64,000 bases of DNA. Origin: Quillaja saponaria. Lineage: Eukaryota > Streptophyta > Magnoliopsida > Fabales > Quillajaceae. The stretch spans positions 18,474,350-18,538,349 of the forward strand of contig CM055608.1 of NCBI GenBank assembly GCA_029379385.1. The letters run 5' to 3'. How positions within the stretch are numbered: position 1 is the stretch's first letter; each line of letters begins with the position of its first letter. Shown in pieces: positions 35,467 through 47,054 of the stretch. A program made the translations under genes and the position numbers. The notes beneath the pieces are model-generated. The model saw only the letters and a list, made by a program, of their open reading frames with translations. It searched no databases and was not told where the DNA came from.

Positions 35467-35543
35467 ATAGGGGAAGCACGCCACACGACAGATCAAATAC
35501 AAAAACAAACACAAACTAAACAAGAGCAAACAAACTAAAACAG

Positions 35544-35980
35544 GTGTCCATGTTGGTTTCTAAAATAGGCCTTTACATTTATAGTTTCTCTATCTCAAAC
35601 AATGGCGTGGAATTGTGAACAAGTACGATAAGCACATCCGTTATGAGTCAAGGAAGGCTAGAGCTGATACAAGGAAGCGAGTGAAAGGACGATTTGTGAG
35701 GGCAAAAGAAACGAAGACATAAATTGAAAAGTATGACATTTGAAAGTCTTGAGACATTTTGTCCCCATTTTTATATATATTTATATATATGTATAGCTCC
35801 TCCACAGCCAGTTTTATATCAATGGAGTTTTTATATTTGGTGATTTCTGTAAGTGTTCAGGTAGTGCATTCTATTCCCTCATTTCAACTAACAAAATAAT
35901 CAACATTCCTAGCCTTTATTATTGATAATTTTGGCAATTGTGATTCTTACATTTTCCACATAGCTCTAATAGTTCTCATA
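35544..35980 (+). repeat. Right copy of the 436-bp host duplication
   Basis: Direct copy of 16619-17054, starting right after the terminal viral leader sequence. Beyond 35980 the sequence is what should be the original downstream flank of the host gene. Confidence 0.93.
35623..35722 (+). pseudogene. Orphan duplicate of exon 4 (CCT domain) of the CONSTANS-like gene
   Basis: 100 bp, same length and frame as exon 4 (16698-16797), still encoding [11 protein letters not shown] and a stop. The splice acceptor is ACAA instead of ACAG, and no upstream exons exist, so it cannot be used as is. It keeps Ala at the position where the gene has Val420, the residue I expect in CCT domains. Confidence 0.88.
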
Positions 35981-36711
35981 CCCCTCTCCCTCCCTTCACT
36001 TACCAACAAGTGCTAGTTATTACTTATTTTTTGAATACTCACGTTAATTAGGAAGTTAATTTAGCACACAAGTGAACAATCTGGACATGAATGAATCAAG
36101 CTCTAGGCTACTAATGTAAAGTTTGTTGGTGACTTGATTATTTTCTCGATTATCATCACTTACATAAATGGAAGAGCTTAACTTTACTGCTTTTTCTGGT
36201 TATAATGAATTCGTGAAAAATAAATATAAAAGATACAACAAATTTGGAGTTAAATTAACTTTAGCAACCAAAATCTCAGAATTTATCAAAATTAGCAACC
36301 GAATTTGCAACAAAAAATTTCTCTAGATGAACCAAACATTAGAAACCAATTGTGAAACTTTATTTCTGATACTAAAATTATTATTAATTTTTTAAAAGAT
36401 ATAATTAAAAAAAAAAAATCAAATTAGCAAAAAAAATATAAAATTTTAGATTCTGAAAATTTTGTTGGAAATAGAGATTGAAATTGTATTTAGGTACTTT
36501 AGCAACCTATGTTTATCTCAACACTTTGGGTTGAAAATTTGGTTGTTAACCCTCTTTGCCACCAAATTAATAATCGATTTTGGTAGTAACTAAAACTTGC
36601 TTTGCATGCAATGTATTAAATAATTTCCAATCAATAATGGATCAAGTCACGTTTTAAGCCCAATAAATTTAGTGATTAAACAGTATAAACCAACAATCCA
36701 AGAACTCCTGT
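35981..36711. other. Non-coding host flank
   Basis: No gene is supported. The region is AT-rich with recurring 'agcaacc' words at 36255-36600. It probably represents the pre-integration downstream flank of the CONSTANS-like gene plus old repeat sequence. Confidence 0.45.
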
Positions 36712-37039
36712 TGATGGGGAATGATCTGTTACTCATATGGGAGTTTGTTTTTATATGTTTTTATTTGTTTTATGATGTAAAATTAGAATTTAGGATATTA
36801 TGTTTTCAATTTTTGTTATTTACTTTTTTATTCTAGGGTTTATGTAATGCCTATATAAAGGTTTATTATGGACTTGTTTAAGGATCTTTGAAAATTTGAA
36901 TATTAAGTATTGATTGAAAGCTTTCCCATACCCTGGTTTCATCTTATTCTCTCTCAATTTCTTGCTTCCCTACCCATTCATCCCTCCATCTCCCTTAATT
37001 TCTCCCTGAATTGCCGATTTCCCCTATTGTCTTACATCA
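36712..37039 (+). repeat. 5' LTR of the small LTR element
   Basis: 328 bp, TGATGGGG...TTACATCA. It contains a TATA-like 'cctatataaagg' at about 36852, the likely promoter of the element. Confidence 0.88.
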
Positions 37040-37704
37040 AATTTGGTATTAGAGCCCAAACATTGATTTGTGTGCCATTATTTCTAGCAAAATACCCCTA
37101 TGATTTCAATCTTAAAAGTTTTGAAATACACTATTTATCTCAAAAGTTGTGCCAGACACTTTTGTCAAATTCAAAATCCAAGGCCACCATCAAGACCGCC
37201 AGAAGAAGCTAAGATTATAGCTGCTAGAATCGCTGTGAGAGGAGGTCCCACGCGCCTACACGCATGACGTGTGTGATAACAGAACCTGCTTGCATCATCA
37301 CACGCCACCACATGCCATATACTCGAGTTCCTACCATGCGTAGACAACCACATCACCAGCCACATCATCATTAGCTAGTCCACTCATCAGCAGGGTTGAA
37401 CAGACCAATTTAGTAACTTTGACTAGTCCGATTCGGCTCATTTTAAACTGGTTTTTGACCAAGTTGGACTGATTCCTAAGGTTTGTGGGTCTCTTGATTT
37501 TTATTTTGAAGTCCATTTTCTAAAATTATGCACCAAAATGCTGAAATTAATACTACTTTCTTACTTTCTCTATTTATTCTTTTATTTTATTATGCTTTTT
37601 GAATTTTATTAGTTTCTTAGGTTATTGTTACTGTATTTAAATTTCCCTTAAAAAAAAGAGAGAAAACAAAAGGAAAAGAAAGAAAAGAAAAGAAAAAGGA
37701 AATA

Positions 37705-38307
37705 ATGGCATGGCATCATGAATTATCCCATTGTGCCTATTCACGTACATCTAAATGTATTGTAGAACATGTTGATGATCTTTTGAGAGACTTTTCATAT
37801 TTTACTCTTAAATTTCCTGCGATTCAATTTAGTGATGGCAGCTAATCTAGAATTATTGAGATATTAGGAAATGTTACTATCCGTTTTCCTTAATATACAT
37901 CTAGGGTCTATGTTGCCATAGAGTTAGATGTGTTATATCTTGATTATGGACCCCGAGTCTTTTTAGATCCCAGGCATTTTTCACATGATGACCCTTATGT
38001 TGCTTGCTCAAGTTATGTTTATGTTCCTCATTTAGAAAATTGGGGGAATGAGAATTCTTTGATTTAGCATGTCAATGCATTAACTCATTATCTTAGTTAT
38101 GACCAATCGAACTACACACTCCAGTACACCCAGTCTCATCAAACCACAATGTTATCTAAACCTCATACACCTGAACCTATAGAGACTTATATGAAAAACA
38201 CTAACAAAAAACTTGATCAACTTAGTGCTACAATAGGTGAGGTGCTTGCAATGCTAGGTCCAAACCCTGATGAACCTGAGACTAGCTGTGGCAATGAGAC
38301 GAGCTAG
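37705..38307 (+). pseudogene. Unrecognised ORF inside the small LTR element
   Basis: A 200-codon frame with three in-frame stops, each explicable by a single change (TAA, TAA, TAG). The C-terminal part (LDQLSATIGEVLAMLG) looks helical. No transposon domain is recognised. It may be a gag-like protein of an uncommon family or captured host sequence. The frame seems to continue beyond the insertion at about 38307-38545 (EPDDGVLELVDD block, 38551-38586). Confidence 0.55.
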
Positions 38308-38548
38308 CTCATGAACAGCTCGTGACCTACTCGTTAAGGGCTTGGATCAAGCTCAGCTCATTTAAAAAATGAGCCGATCTTGAGCTTTATTTTGAGCTCG
38401 TTTAGTAAAACGAGCCGAGCTCAATCTTTTTAAAGCTTAGCTCGTGAGTTTATGAGCTGGCTCGTTTAATATTATTTAGTAATTTTTTTATTATTTATAC
38501 ATACATTTATAATAAATTTATTTATATACAAAAATCTAACATAAATTT
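38290..38548. repeat. GAGCC/GAGCT-rich small insertion
   Basis: The strand shows repeated 'gagccgagctc' and 'gctcgtttagt' words, then an AT-rich tail. This composition is common in small plant non-autonomous DNA elements. It lies within the ORF of the LTR element and appears to split it. Precise ends were not found. Confidence 0.45.
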
Positions 38549-38802
38549 GAGCCCGACGACGGAGTTCTAGAGCTTGTAGATGACGTTTCAGAGCAAATTG
38601 TTGAGCCGACCTATCTTGTGGAGGTCGAACACATTGATTTTGTCATCACATTGTAGTTCAGATGATTATGACCCCTGATAGAGTTTTTCCAGTGGAGAAT
38701 TTTTTTTGCTGCCCTTGACCATGTTACAAGATTTTATTCCTAAGGTCCTCATCTTTTCGCATTACAAAACTCGAGGTCAAGTTTTTTCCAACAAGGGGAG
38801 AA

Positions 38803-39112
38803 TGATGGGGAGTGATATGTTACTCATATAGGAGTTTGTTTTTCTATGTTATTATTTGTTTTATGATGTAAAATTAAAATTTAGGGTTTTATTTATTAGT
38901 ATTTACTCTAATGTTTTTAGTTTTTTTGTTATTTACGTTTTTATCCTAAAATTTTATGTAAGGCCTATATAAAGGCTTAGTATAGACTTGTTTAGGGATC
39001 TTTGAAAATTTGAATATTGAGTATTGATTGAAAGCTTTCCCAAATCCTAGTTTCATCTTATTCTCTCTCAATTTCTCCCTAATTTCCCATCTTCCCCTAT
39101 TGTGCTACATCA
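38803..39112 (+). repeat. 3' LTR of the small LTR element
   Basis: 310 bp, TGATGGGG...CTACATCA, collinear with the 5' LTR but clearly diverged with indels. Confidence 0.88.
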
Positions 39113-39363
39113 CTTGTCATTTCTAATTACTCCACCGCAGCAGCCAATATTATGTACCCAAAGCAAAGCCGTCAGAATTCAAGCAAGATTCCTATAATAT
39201 ATATATTTATATATATCTATAAAGAATCTTCAGTATCTATGTTCCAAATATCGGGAAATTTAATATTGAATTTTGGTGGTCAAGACCCACGGGATTACAT
39301 GTAGCTCCGTTCATGTACCTACAACACAACAACGTCTCCTAATAATCAAATGCAACAATAATA

Positions 39364-40149
39364 TTGTTCCTGTGCAACCGGTTTTCTCTGACTCCCATCT
39401 TAGAAGCTAGGTTATTTCAAATATCAGTAATAACGCCATTGTGGATGGGTTTGAATGGAACAGCATCTTTGTGGTTACTTCCTGGTTCCTTTGGAGTTGG
39501 CGTAACAAAGTCCTTTATGAGGAGGATTTTGTATGGCCCGTTTCACCTAAAGCTACTATTTGGAAATACTTGGAAGGGATGTACCATACTCGGGATATTG
39601 ATTCCAACAGCAGACTTGCTCCTCGTGCCTTAAATATTACTGTTCGTTGGTTTCTTCCTCTGTTGGATTGGGTTAAGCTCAATACCGATGGAGCTTCTAG
39701 AGGTAATACAGGACAGTGGATTTGTGGATTTGGTCGGAAGTGTTGGTTGGTGTACTTCGTTCAAGGCTCAGCTTTGGGCTCTTTGTCTCGGGTTGAAACT
39801 TGCCTGGGCAAAAGCATATAAGCAGATCATTGTTGAAGTGGATTCAAAGGCAGTGGTTGATATCTGCCTCTATGGTTTCAGAAGTGTGAATGCCAATAAG
39901 GTAATCATTGATGAGATTCATGCTTTGATGCGTAGGAATTGGAAGGTGCAGCTCTTATATAAGTATAGAGAAGCCAACAAATGTGCAGACAAGCTTGCCA
40001 ACGTAGTGCTGGATGATTGGATTAGGATTGTAGAGTGGAACGTTCCTCCTGCTTCGTTAAATTTGTTATTGCTAGCTGATGATGTAGGTGTATCTTGGGA
40101 TTTTCTTGGGATCGTGCTGTGCATGGTTCCTGCGCCTGGTTCTTTGTAA
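39364..40149 (+). pseudogene. LINE-derived RNase H domain fragment
   Basis: Frames 39441-39821 and 39688-40149 together show the plant LINE RNase H-like (RVT_3) fold: WVKLNTDGAS with the first catalytic Asp, then a frameshift, then LWALCLGLKLAWAKAY (Glu position replaced) and VEVDSKAVVD. The C-terminal part has the CADKLANVVLD block with the last acidic region. Zinc-finger-like sequence that usually precedes it is only partly visible. This is a 5'-truncated LINE end; no reverse transcriptase is seen nearby on this strand. Confidence 0.82.
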
Positions 40150-40249
40150 CCTTCTTTATCTTTAACTGTTCAAGTTGGTGATATACTTGTGACTCTAAAA
40201 TTAATCTCATGATTTGTACTTGCTATATTATTGTTGATATATTATTGTT

Positions 40250-42853
40250 GAGATTGATTCAATACATGGTTTATGAAAATATTCCTACCTCTTTGGATAA
40301 ATTCTTAAACGCATAGGTGTTTAAATTATAGACATGAGTATTTACTATTTCTCCTAAAAATTATTTGAGTTTCATATTAAGCAACTAGGCTTAAATTAAA
40401 AATATTTTGAGAAATATTGTTACTACTCTATACATAAATTAGTACTGGTATTAATGATTATATCAATTGTGTACTAATACTTATACTTGAACAAAATATA
40501 TTTTTCTTGTGTTGTATTTTAACTAGATGTTTGTGAATCTATTTTTGCAATGCACAAAACTACATATGACACACAAGAAACTTAAAATGAAGCTGTCAAG
40601 TCTAATATATGAAAAGTTGAACTTTACTTGAAGCCAAATATAGCCAATACAAGAACAGACATTTAAGGGATACTACAACAGCTAGATTATCAATCATGAA
40701 AATTCCATATTCTGATCACGCCTTAATTTATGGATAATAAAATACATTCAAAATGCTAGAAAATCTTCACAAGATTACAAGACTTCCACAAGCCTTTGAT
40801 CAAGGAAGAAGACCTAAACTCACAAGGACTATACTCCAACAGTCATAATTCCAAAGGATATATAAGGAGGATCAAGGCAAGCAATAAGATACAATCGAAA
40901 AGAGTAGAATAAAAAAAGAGTCAAGAAAGCTATTCTTCTAAAAAATCTTGTATCACTCTTAGAGCCAAATAACCTCCATTATTTATCCTATTGAGAGAAT
41001 TACCCTTCGAGCCTTTATTGTAAAAGGAGTTGTGTACACTTATCCAAACCTGAGTGAAGGGAAAAGGGAAAGGGGAATTTATCTCCTAGGTTGAGTGAAA
41101 ATCTAAAGTTGTAAGGGGCAAGATATCTCCTACGTCAGGTGAAGATCCAAACTAGACAAGGTATCCCTTAAGTTGAGTGAAGATCCTAAACCTAATTGAA
41201 ATAGTTGCTCTCATTCCACTATTTGTAAGGGTACAACGGAATTAGTGGAATTCCTAAGGACTGAACTTGGAAGATTGGAAGTAGGCATAGTTAATGGCCA
41301 AACCAATATAACTAGTGTTCATATTCTCTCTTGATATTCCTGCACCATTTTTCATCTTTATTTAATTATTGGCTTAATTATACTCTGGTTCCTATAGTTT
41401 AATTTTGAGTTCAATTTCGCCTTTATACATTCAAATGCTGCAATTTGATTCCCTATAACGTTAAAAGAAGTGTAATTGGCCCTTGCCATTACATTTAATC
41501 CAAATTAACGTGAGTAAAGCTAATGTAGCTAATGAGAGATACGGTGGACAACCCACGTGGCATACCTGTGAATGAAAAATAGCCACATGGCTTGTACATG
41601 ATTTATATCAAAGTCAAATTAAGAAAAAGAAAAAGAAAAATAGTATTATTTTTTTTTTAATGAAAAAAAAAAAAAAAAAAAAAAAACATACTCACAAACA
41701 CACACTTCCTTTCTCTCTCTTCCTCCACCTTCACCATTGTTCCTCCATAACTACCACCATTCCTCTAATCCTTCATATCCACCATCACACAAGCTTTCTA
41801 AATCAAACCCTAAATTCCTTCCTTTCCTTACACAAACTCCAAATCCTTTCCCTTCCCTACACAACCCCAACTTCCCTTCCTTATTCTTTGTGTGTTGCTT
41901 GACACCATTTGAAAATTTCTTAAAAGACATTGGCAATGAATAACAACTTTATGGAGATGAAGGTATAATTGTAAATTCAAAGACTTCAACCTTGCCAGAG
42001 ATTCACTATTTACATCCACTGTCAGTGCTGATTTTGTTGGATGGGGTCTAGATCTACTAAAAATTGAAGCTTTTTTGTCTAATTTCTCTTCCTTAGTACT
42101 AGCATTCAATCTGAGTTTGTCATTTTCCCCAAAATGATTATTCCCAAATGTTCCATTTGGCGATCTCACTTATATACAAATCTAAAATATGAATAGGTTT
42201 TGTTTGTAGCTCTGATGGACTTACTCCCCTTGTCAAACCACTTATCATGATCAGATTTTGACAGTGTTTTCCCAAGATTGTTCACAAAAGACACCCAATA
42301 TCCAACTCACTTTGATCAAAACCTGCTTACTACACAAGGAAGACCAATTTAAGACCTCCTCAGAAAGTGTACTTGAACTTTTGAGGTAACTTAATTTGAA
42401 GCTCATGAATCATGATATGTGCAGAAATGAGAAGGTCTAAAAAGAATTGCAAGAAAATTAAGGAAAAAAAGAAGAAGTAAATCTTTGTCTCCGGTATCAT
42501 GTGTGAAACCCTAGAGGTGGAGAAAGAAGGAGAAGGGAAATTTTTTATTTTTTAACATTTTGCAAAAAAGAAAAAAAAGTATATATAAAAATTAATATTA
42601 ATTAAAAAAATATACTTTTTGATATAAATTATGTACAAGCCACATGGCTATTTTTCATTCAGGAAGTATGCACCTGGTTGCTTATAGTCTGTGATTTATC
42701 ATTTTAAGCTTTACACACAATTTTGTACTATTTTTCTATTGATTCAAACAAGTCTTGAATATTAGTTTTTAAATATATTAAACTTGTTTATATTTGTGAA
42801 AAAAGTTTAAACACCAATTCACCCCTCTCTCTTGGTTGCTTTTTGGGCCAACA
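40250..42853 (+). repeat. Probable copia LTR, split by an inserted element
   Basis: 40600-41380 and 42720-42853 read like the two parts of one Ty1/copia (SIRE-like) LTR. The second part ends with the 'caattcacccctct' and 'gggccaaca' words that typically close such LTRs. No primer site follows, because another LTR begins at 42856. The left end is not defined. Confidence 0.5.
41390..42720. mobile_element. Mutator-like inverted-repeat element, possible Pack-MULE
   Basis: A long inverted repeat: 41568-41616 matches the reverse complement of 42617-42661 almost exactly, with weaker similarity extending to about 41510 and 42720. Between the arms are an A run (41660-41686) and DNA with gene-like composition. 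This includes a 113-codon minus-strand frame at 42169-41828 (MRSPNGTFGNNHFGEND start) that I do not recognise. It carries no transposase. Outer ends and target duplication are not clear, so the class is tentative. Confidence 0.55.
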
Positions 42854-43516
42854 AATGCATTGAACCAAACAAGTTAATATATTGTTTTGATTTTGATGAT
42901 AACCAAATAATTAATGTTTAATGTAATCCGAAGCTAATTTGTTTTATCTTATCGTATAAACAAATTGTTCAATCAATTGAGTTGCACTGGTGTAAATATG
43001 ACCATGTTCAATTTTATGCAAGTCAGCTTGCCAATGAAGGCAAACAAAGATGAAACACATTGTTTCCTAACCTTCAGTCAGTTGAAATAAGTGTATTTAA
43101 GAGTCATCTGAAAAAGAATTTGTGCATGATTTGCCCAGTCAGTGAAGACTCTAACTTGCTGTTTCATTTAAAAAGTAGTTAACAAAAGTTTTGAACTAAC
43201 CGTGTTAATCAACTGAAGCCACCATGCTTATTCATACGGTATTGTTTTGGAAGAAACATTGACTGGTTAAGCTGAGTCAACTCAACAACTCAACTAAGCC
43301 TTAAAATCCCAAACTAGTTGGGGTCGGCTATATGAATCCTTTTCCTCCATTCGCATCGATCCAAAACAAGATTTTCATTAATTCCTAGTACAGCCATATC
43401 TTTCTCGATGACTGCCCCCATGTAAGTTTCGGTCTCCCCTTTCCTCGTCTAACACCTGGCACCTGGACCATGTCACTTTGCTTAACTATTGCGTCCATTG
43501 GCCGACGTTGGATGTG

Positions 43517-44521
43517 TCAAAACCAACGTAGACGATTCTCTCTCATTTTCTCCTCAATAGGTGCTACTTCCACCTTCTTACGAATCTCCTCATTTCTTAT
43601 TCTATCCTTTCTTGTATGTCCTGTCATCCATCTTAACATTCTCATTTCGGCTACTCCCATCTTATGCGAATGTTGCTTCTTAACTGCCCAACATTCGGTA
43701 CCATACAGCATAACTGGTCTCACTGCCGACTTATAAAATTTCCCTTTCAATCTATTAGGGATTTTAGGATCACATAAAACTCCCGAAGCACTCCGCCACT
43801 TCACCCACCCTGCCTTAATCCTATGGTTTACATCATGCTCAATTGCCCCATCTTTTTGTATAAATGACCCTAAATACTTAAACACATCCTTGGTAGGGAT
43901 TGTCTGACCGTCTAAAATTATATCATTCGGGCCTCCTCTAGTTTTACTGAAATTGCACTCCATATATTCAGTTTTTGTCCGACTCAATCTAAGGCCTTTA
44001 GATTCTAACGCGTTCCGCCACATTCCTAGTTTAGAATTTAAACCTTTCCTAGTTTCGTCTACCAACACAATATCATCGGCAAACAACATGCACCAAGGAG
44101 CCCTATCTTGAATATTATAGGTGAGTTCATCCATGACTAACGCAAATAGGTAAGGACTTAAGGATGAACCTTGGTGAACACCTATCGTGATCGGGAACTC
44201 TCCCGTCATACCATCTACAGTCCGCACCCTAGTCAATACTCTTTCATACATATCTTTAATAACTTCTACATATTTAGTTGGGACCTTTTTCTTCTCGAGT
44301 ACCCACCACAAGACTTGTCTTGGTACCTTATCATACGTTTTTTCTAGATCAATAAAGACCATGTGAAGATCCTTTTTCTTTTCTCTATATTTCTCCATTA
44401 ATCTCCTAAGTAGAAAAATAGCCTCCATTGTAGATCTTCCAGGCATAAAGCTAAATTGATTCTCAAAAACTACAGTCTCATTCCTAAGCCTACGCTCAAT
44501 CACTCTCTCCCACAGTTTCAT
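43517..44521 (-). pseudogene. RTE LINE reverse transcriptase
   Basis: A long intact stretch (334 codons) containing the conserved reverse transcriptase blocks: [13 protein letters not shown], the motif A region [29 protein letters not shown] (motif B) and FADDIVLV (motif C, both Asp present). The thumb and a C-terminal [14 protein letters not shown] region follow. It reverse transcribes element RNA at the nicked target. The frame linking it to the endonuclease is lost between 44880 and 44521, so the whole polyprotein cannot be made. Confidence 0.9.
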
Positions 44522-44880
44522 TGTATGGCTAATAAGTTTTATACCTCGATAATTCGAACAACTTTGAATATCTCTTTTATTCTTATAAATAGGGATTAAT
44601 GTACTCTTCCTTCATTCATCTGGCATTTTCTTGGTTACTAAAATCTTGTTAAAAAGATTTGTAAGCCAAGTTACTCCAATATCTCCTAGGCATCTCCAAA
44701 CTTCTATTGGAATATCATCTGGGCCCAATGCCTTACCATTCTTCATCCTATGCATAGCTTCTTTAACCTCATGAGCTCTAATCCGCGAACAAATCGATGG
44801 TTCGTATCATCAAAGGTGACATCAAGGTCTCCAAAATCACCCGTTGACTCTTCATTAAATAAAGTATCGAAATAAGTTCG

Positions 44881-46363
44881 TCATCTCTCATTAATCTCGT
44901 CTTCCTTAACTAAAACCATATCAGCCTCATCCTTAATGCACTTAATACGACTTAGGTCTTTAGTTCGTCTTTTCCTTTGCTTGGCAATCCTATAGATATC
45001 TTTCTCTCCATCCTTTGTCTCTAACTTTTGGTAAAGTCCTTCGCAAGCCTTGCCTCTGGCTTCCCTAACCGCTTTCTTAGCATCTTTCCTAGCTTGTCTA
45101 AAACATTTATAATTATCTTCATTTCTACACTTGTGTAATCTTTTATAACACTCTTTTTTAGCTTTAATAGCTTGTTGAACTTCTTCATTCCACCACCATG
45201 TCTCCTTAGTCGGAGGTCCACGTCCTCTACTTTCTCCTAACACCTCTCTAGTCGTATTCCTTGATACGACTCGCCATCTCATCCCAAATCATGTTAGGCT
45301 CACCCTCCACCCTCCAAGGATCACCCTGTAACATTTTATCTTTAAAAAGAGCCATCTTCCCTCCATTCAAATTCCACCATCTAGTCTTAATACACTTATT
45401 ACTTCTATCCTTTTGCTTCCGCCACTTAACGCCAACATCCACAACCATAAGTTTATGCTGAGACACTAAACACTCGCCGGGTAAAACCTTACAATCCTTA
45501 CAAACAGCTCTACCAACCTTTCTAGTCATAACAAAATCTATTTGGCTCTTATTCGGTCCGCTACTAAAGGTGATTAAGTGCGACTCTCGTTTTTTAAAGA
45601 ACGTGTTATCTAAAATCAGGTCATACGCAACTGCAAAATCTAAAATAAACTCTCCACCCTCATTCTTAACGCGATAACCATATCCTCCATGTACGCGCTC
45701 AAAGCCCTCATTAGTACTTCCTACATGACCGTTCAAATCAGCACCAATAAACAATTTCTCACCTAATGGTACTCCTTGAACTATCTCCTCTAAATCTTCC
45801 CAAAAAGCCTTCTTAGTAGATTCTTCCAATCCTATTTGGGGAGCATAGGCGCTAATGATATTAAATGTCTACTCGTCTATCATTAATTTCACTAAAATTA
45901 TTCTATCACTTTTCCTCTTGATTTCTACAACCTCGTCCTTCAAATTTCCATCAACAATAATCGCCACTCCATTCCTATTTCTAGTCTTACCGGTATACCA
46001 CATCTTGAATCCTGTTCTCTCTATCTCTCTAGCCTTTTCTCCTACGCACTTAGTTTCTTGCAAACAAGCAATATTAATCCTCCTTCTACTCATAGTATCT
46101 ACTAGCTCTCTCAATTTACCAGTAAGAGTCCCTATGTTCCAAGTAGCTATGCGAATCTTACCCTGGACTAGCTTCTTTACCCGCACCCGCCCTCGATGCG
46201 AGAACCCTTGCTCATTTTGCATCACACCCGGGCGCCGATGTGGCGCGCCACTAAGGATGTGACGACCCAGCCCTTGCTCATTTCTCACTACACCCGGGAT
46301 CCGATGCAGCGCGTCGCTAATAGGGTTACGCCTCAACGAATACTCGGTAGGATTCATCATCAT
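44881..46363 (-). pseudogene. RTE LINE endonuclease and linker
   Basis: An APE-type endonuclease with ATWNIGTL (Asn), LQETK (Glu), IGADLNGHVG (Asp/Asn), SQIDFVMTR (Asp) and SQHKLMVVDV (His) in order. One in-frame stop at 45866-45868 and a frameshift near 45265 break it. A charged linker (45282-44881, KAKKECYKRLHKCR region) leads toward the reverse transcriptase. The enzyme would nick target DNA to prime insertion. Confidence 0.9.
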
Positions 46364-46683
46364 AGGGTTTTACTAGTTTTACGCTGGCCGTCAACCTATC
46401 GCAACCCTCCTCCTTTATCCGGGCTTGGTACCGGCAGAGTAACCTCTGGCGGAGTTACTGGTTAAGTTGAGTAAGTTCAAAAATATCTCTCGTGTCAAAA
46501 CACACAAGAAGGCAAAACTAGACATCTAAGGTCTTAAAAATGAGGTGTACTTTGCTCAAACTGCAACACTATCTCTAGACGATAAATTCGTAGTTTTATG
46601 GCTTAGACAAAATGACATATATGCATGTTACTCTATATGACAACCACTATGTTTTACTAAGAAACAACTATTTTGAAGCTAAA

Positions 46684-47015
46684 TGTTATAACCCTCATAA
46701 CCCGATAACTTAAAAATCGAGTTTTAAACGCAATGTATAAGATAAAGAAATTAATTAAATAAAATTAGAATTAAATATGTTATAATTCGATGTCTTAGTG
46801 TAACTATAGTGTCAGTTTTAAAAATATCGTGCATTTGTTATTATAAAGCAAGTAACTTTGTGACCAAGTAAATTTAAATGAGGAAATAATTAATGTATAA
46901 GTATAAATATATTAAGAATTAATTTTCACCACATCATGAGTTGACTTGGACTTATATTTTAATTCATATAAAATGTATTAGTGATTAAATTAGTGTATGT
47001 ATCTTATAAGTAGGG

Positions 47016-47054
<39 letters not shown>

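Larger units (their letters stand above)
28297..35543 (-). mobile_element. Endogenous pararetrovirus copy C, full genome unit
   Basis: A minus-strand Caulimoviridae-like genome running from primer site (35454-35466) through movement protein, coat, zinc knuckle, protease, reverse transcriptase, RNase H, C-terminal extension, a small second ORF and an intergenic promoter region, to the start of the next primer site (28291-28297). Unit length is about 7170 bp. About 77 bp of terminal redundancy lies outside the first primer site (35467-35543, matching 28298-28378). Stops and frameshifts are spread throughout, so it is a relic. The single-polyprotein order suggests a petuvirus/florendovirus relative. 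Confidence 0.88.
36712..39112 (+). mobile_element. Small LTR element with unrecognised ORF
   Basis: LTRs of about 0.3 kb (36712-37039, 38803-39112) enclose 1763 bp. A primer site TGGTATTAGAGCC is at 37044-37056 and a purine stretch 'aacaaggggagaa' precedes the 3' LTR. Flanks cctgt (36707-36711) and cttgt (39113-39117) are a 5-bp target duplication with one change. No protease, reverse transcriptase or integrase is present, so it is non-autonomous, larger than classic TRIMs. Its cargo is a decayed ORF of unknown origin and a GAGCC/GAGCT-rich insertion. Confidence 0.88.
43278..46456 (-). mobile_element. RTE-clade LINE
   Basis: A minus-strand non-LTR retrotransposon of about 3.2 kb. Endonuclease (46302-45248) and reverse transcriptase (44521-43517) domains are followed by the plant RTE 3' end ('cccaaactagttggggtcggc' on the plus strand) and a short simple repeat tail of 'caact' units. 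The 16-bp target duplication actggttaagYtgagt is at 43262-43277 and 46457-46472 with one difference. It is inserted in the SIRE LTR. The full domain order is kept, but stops and frameshifts break the ORF. Confidence 0.93.

Noticed and set aside
35545..35722. A second functional CCT gene
   Set aside because: Only the intron end and exon 4 are present, the acceptor AG is lost and no promoter or upstream exons exist.
41660..41943. Lys-, His- and Pro-rich ORFs
   Set aside because: They arise from an A run and CT-rich DNA within the inverted-repeat element.
46196..46465. Plus-strand ORF over the LINE 5' end
   Set aside because: It is antisense to the LINE leader and endonuclease start.
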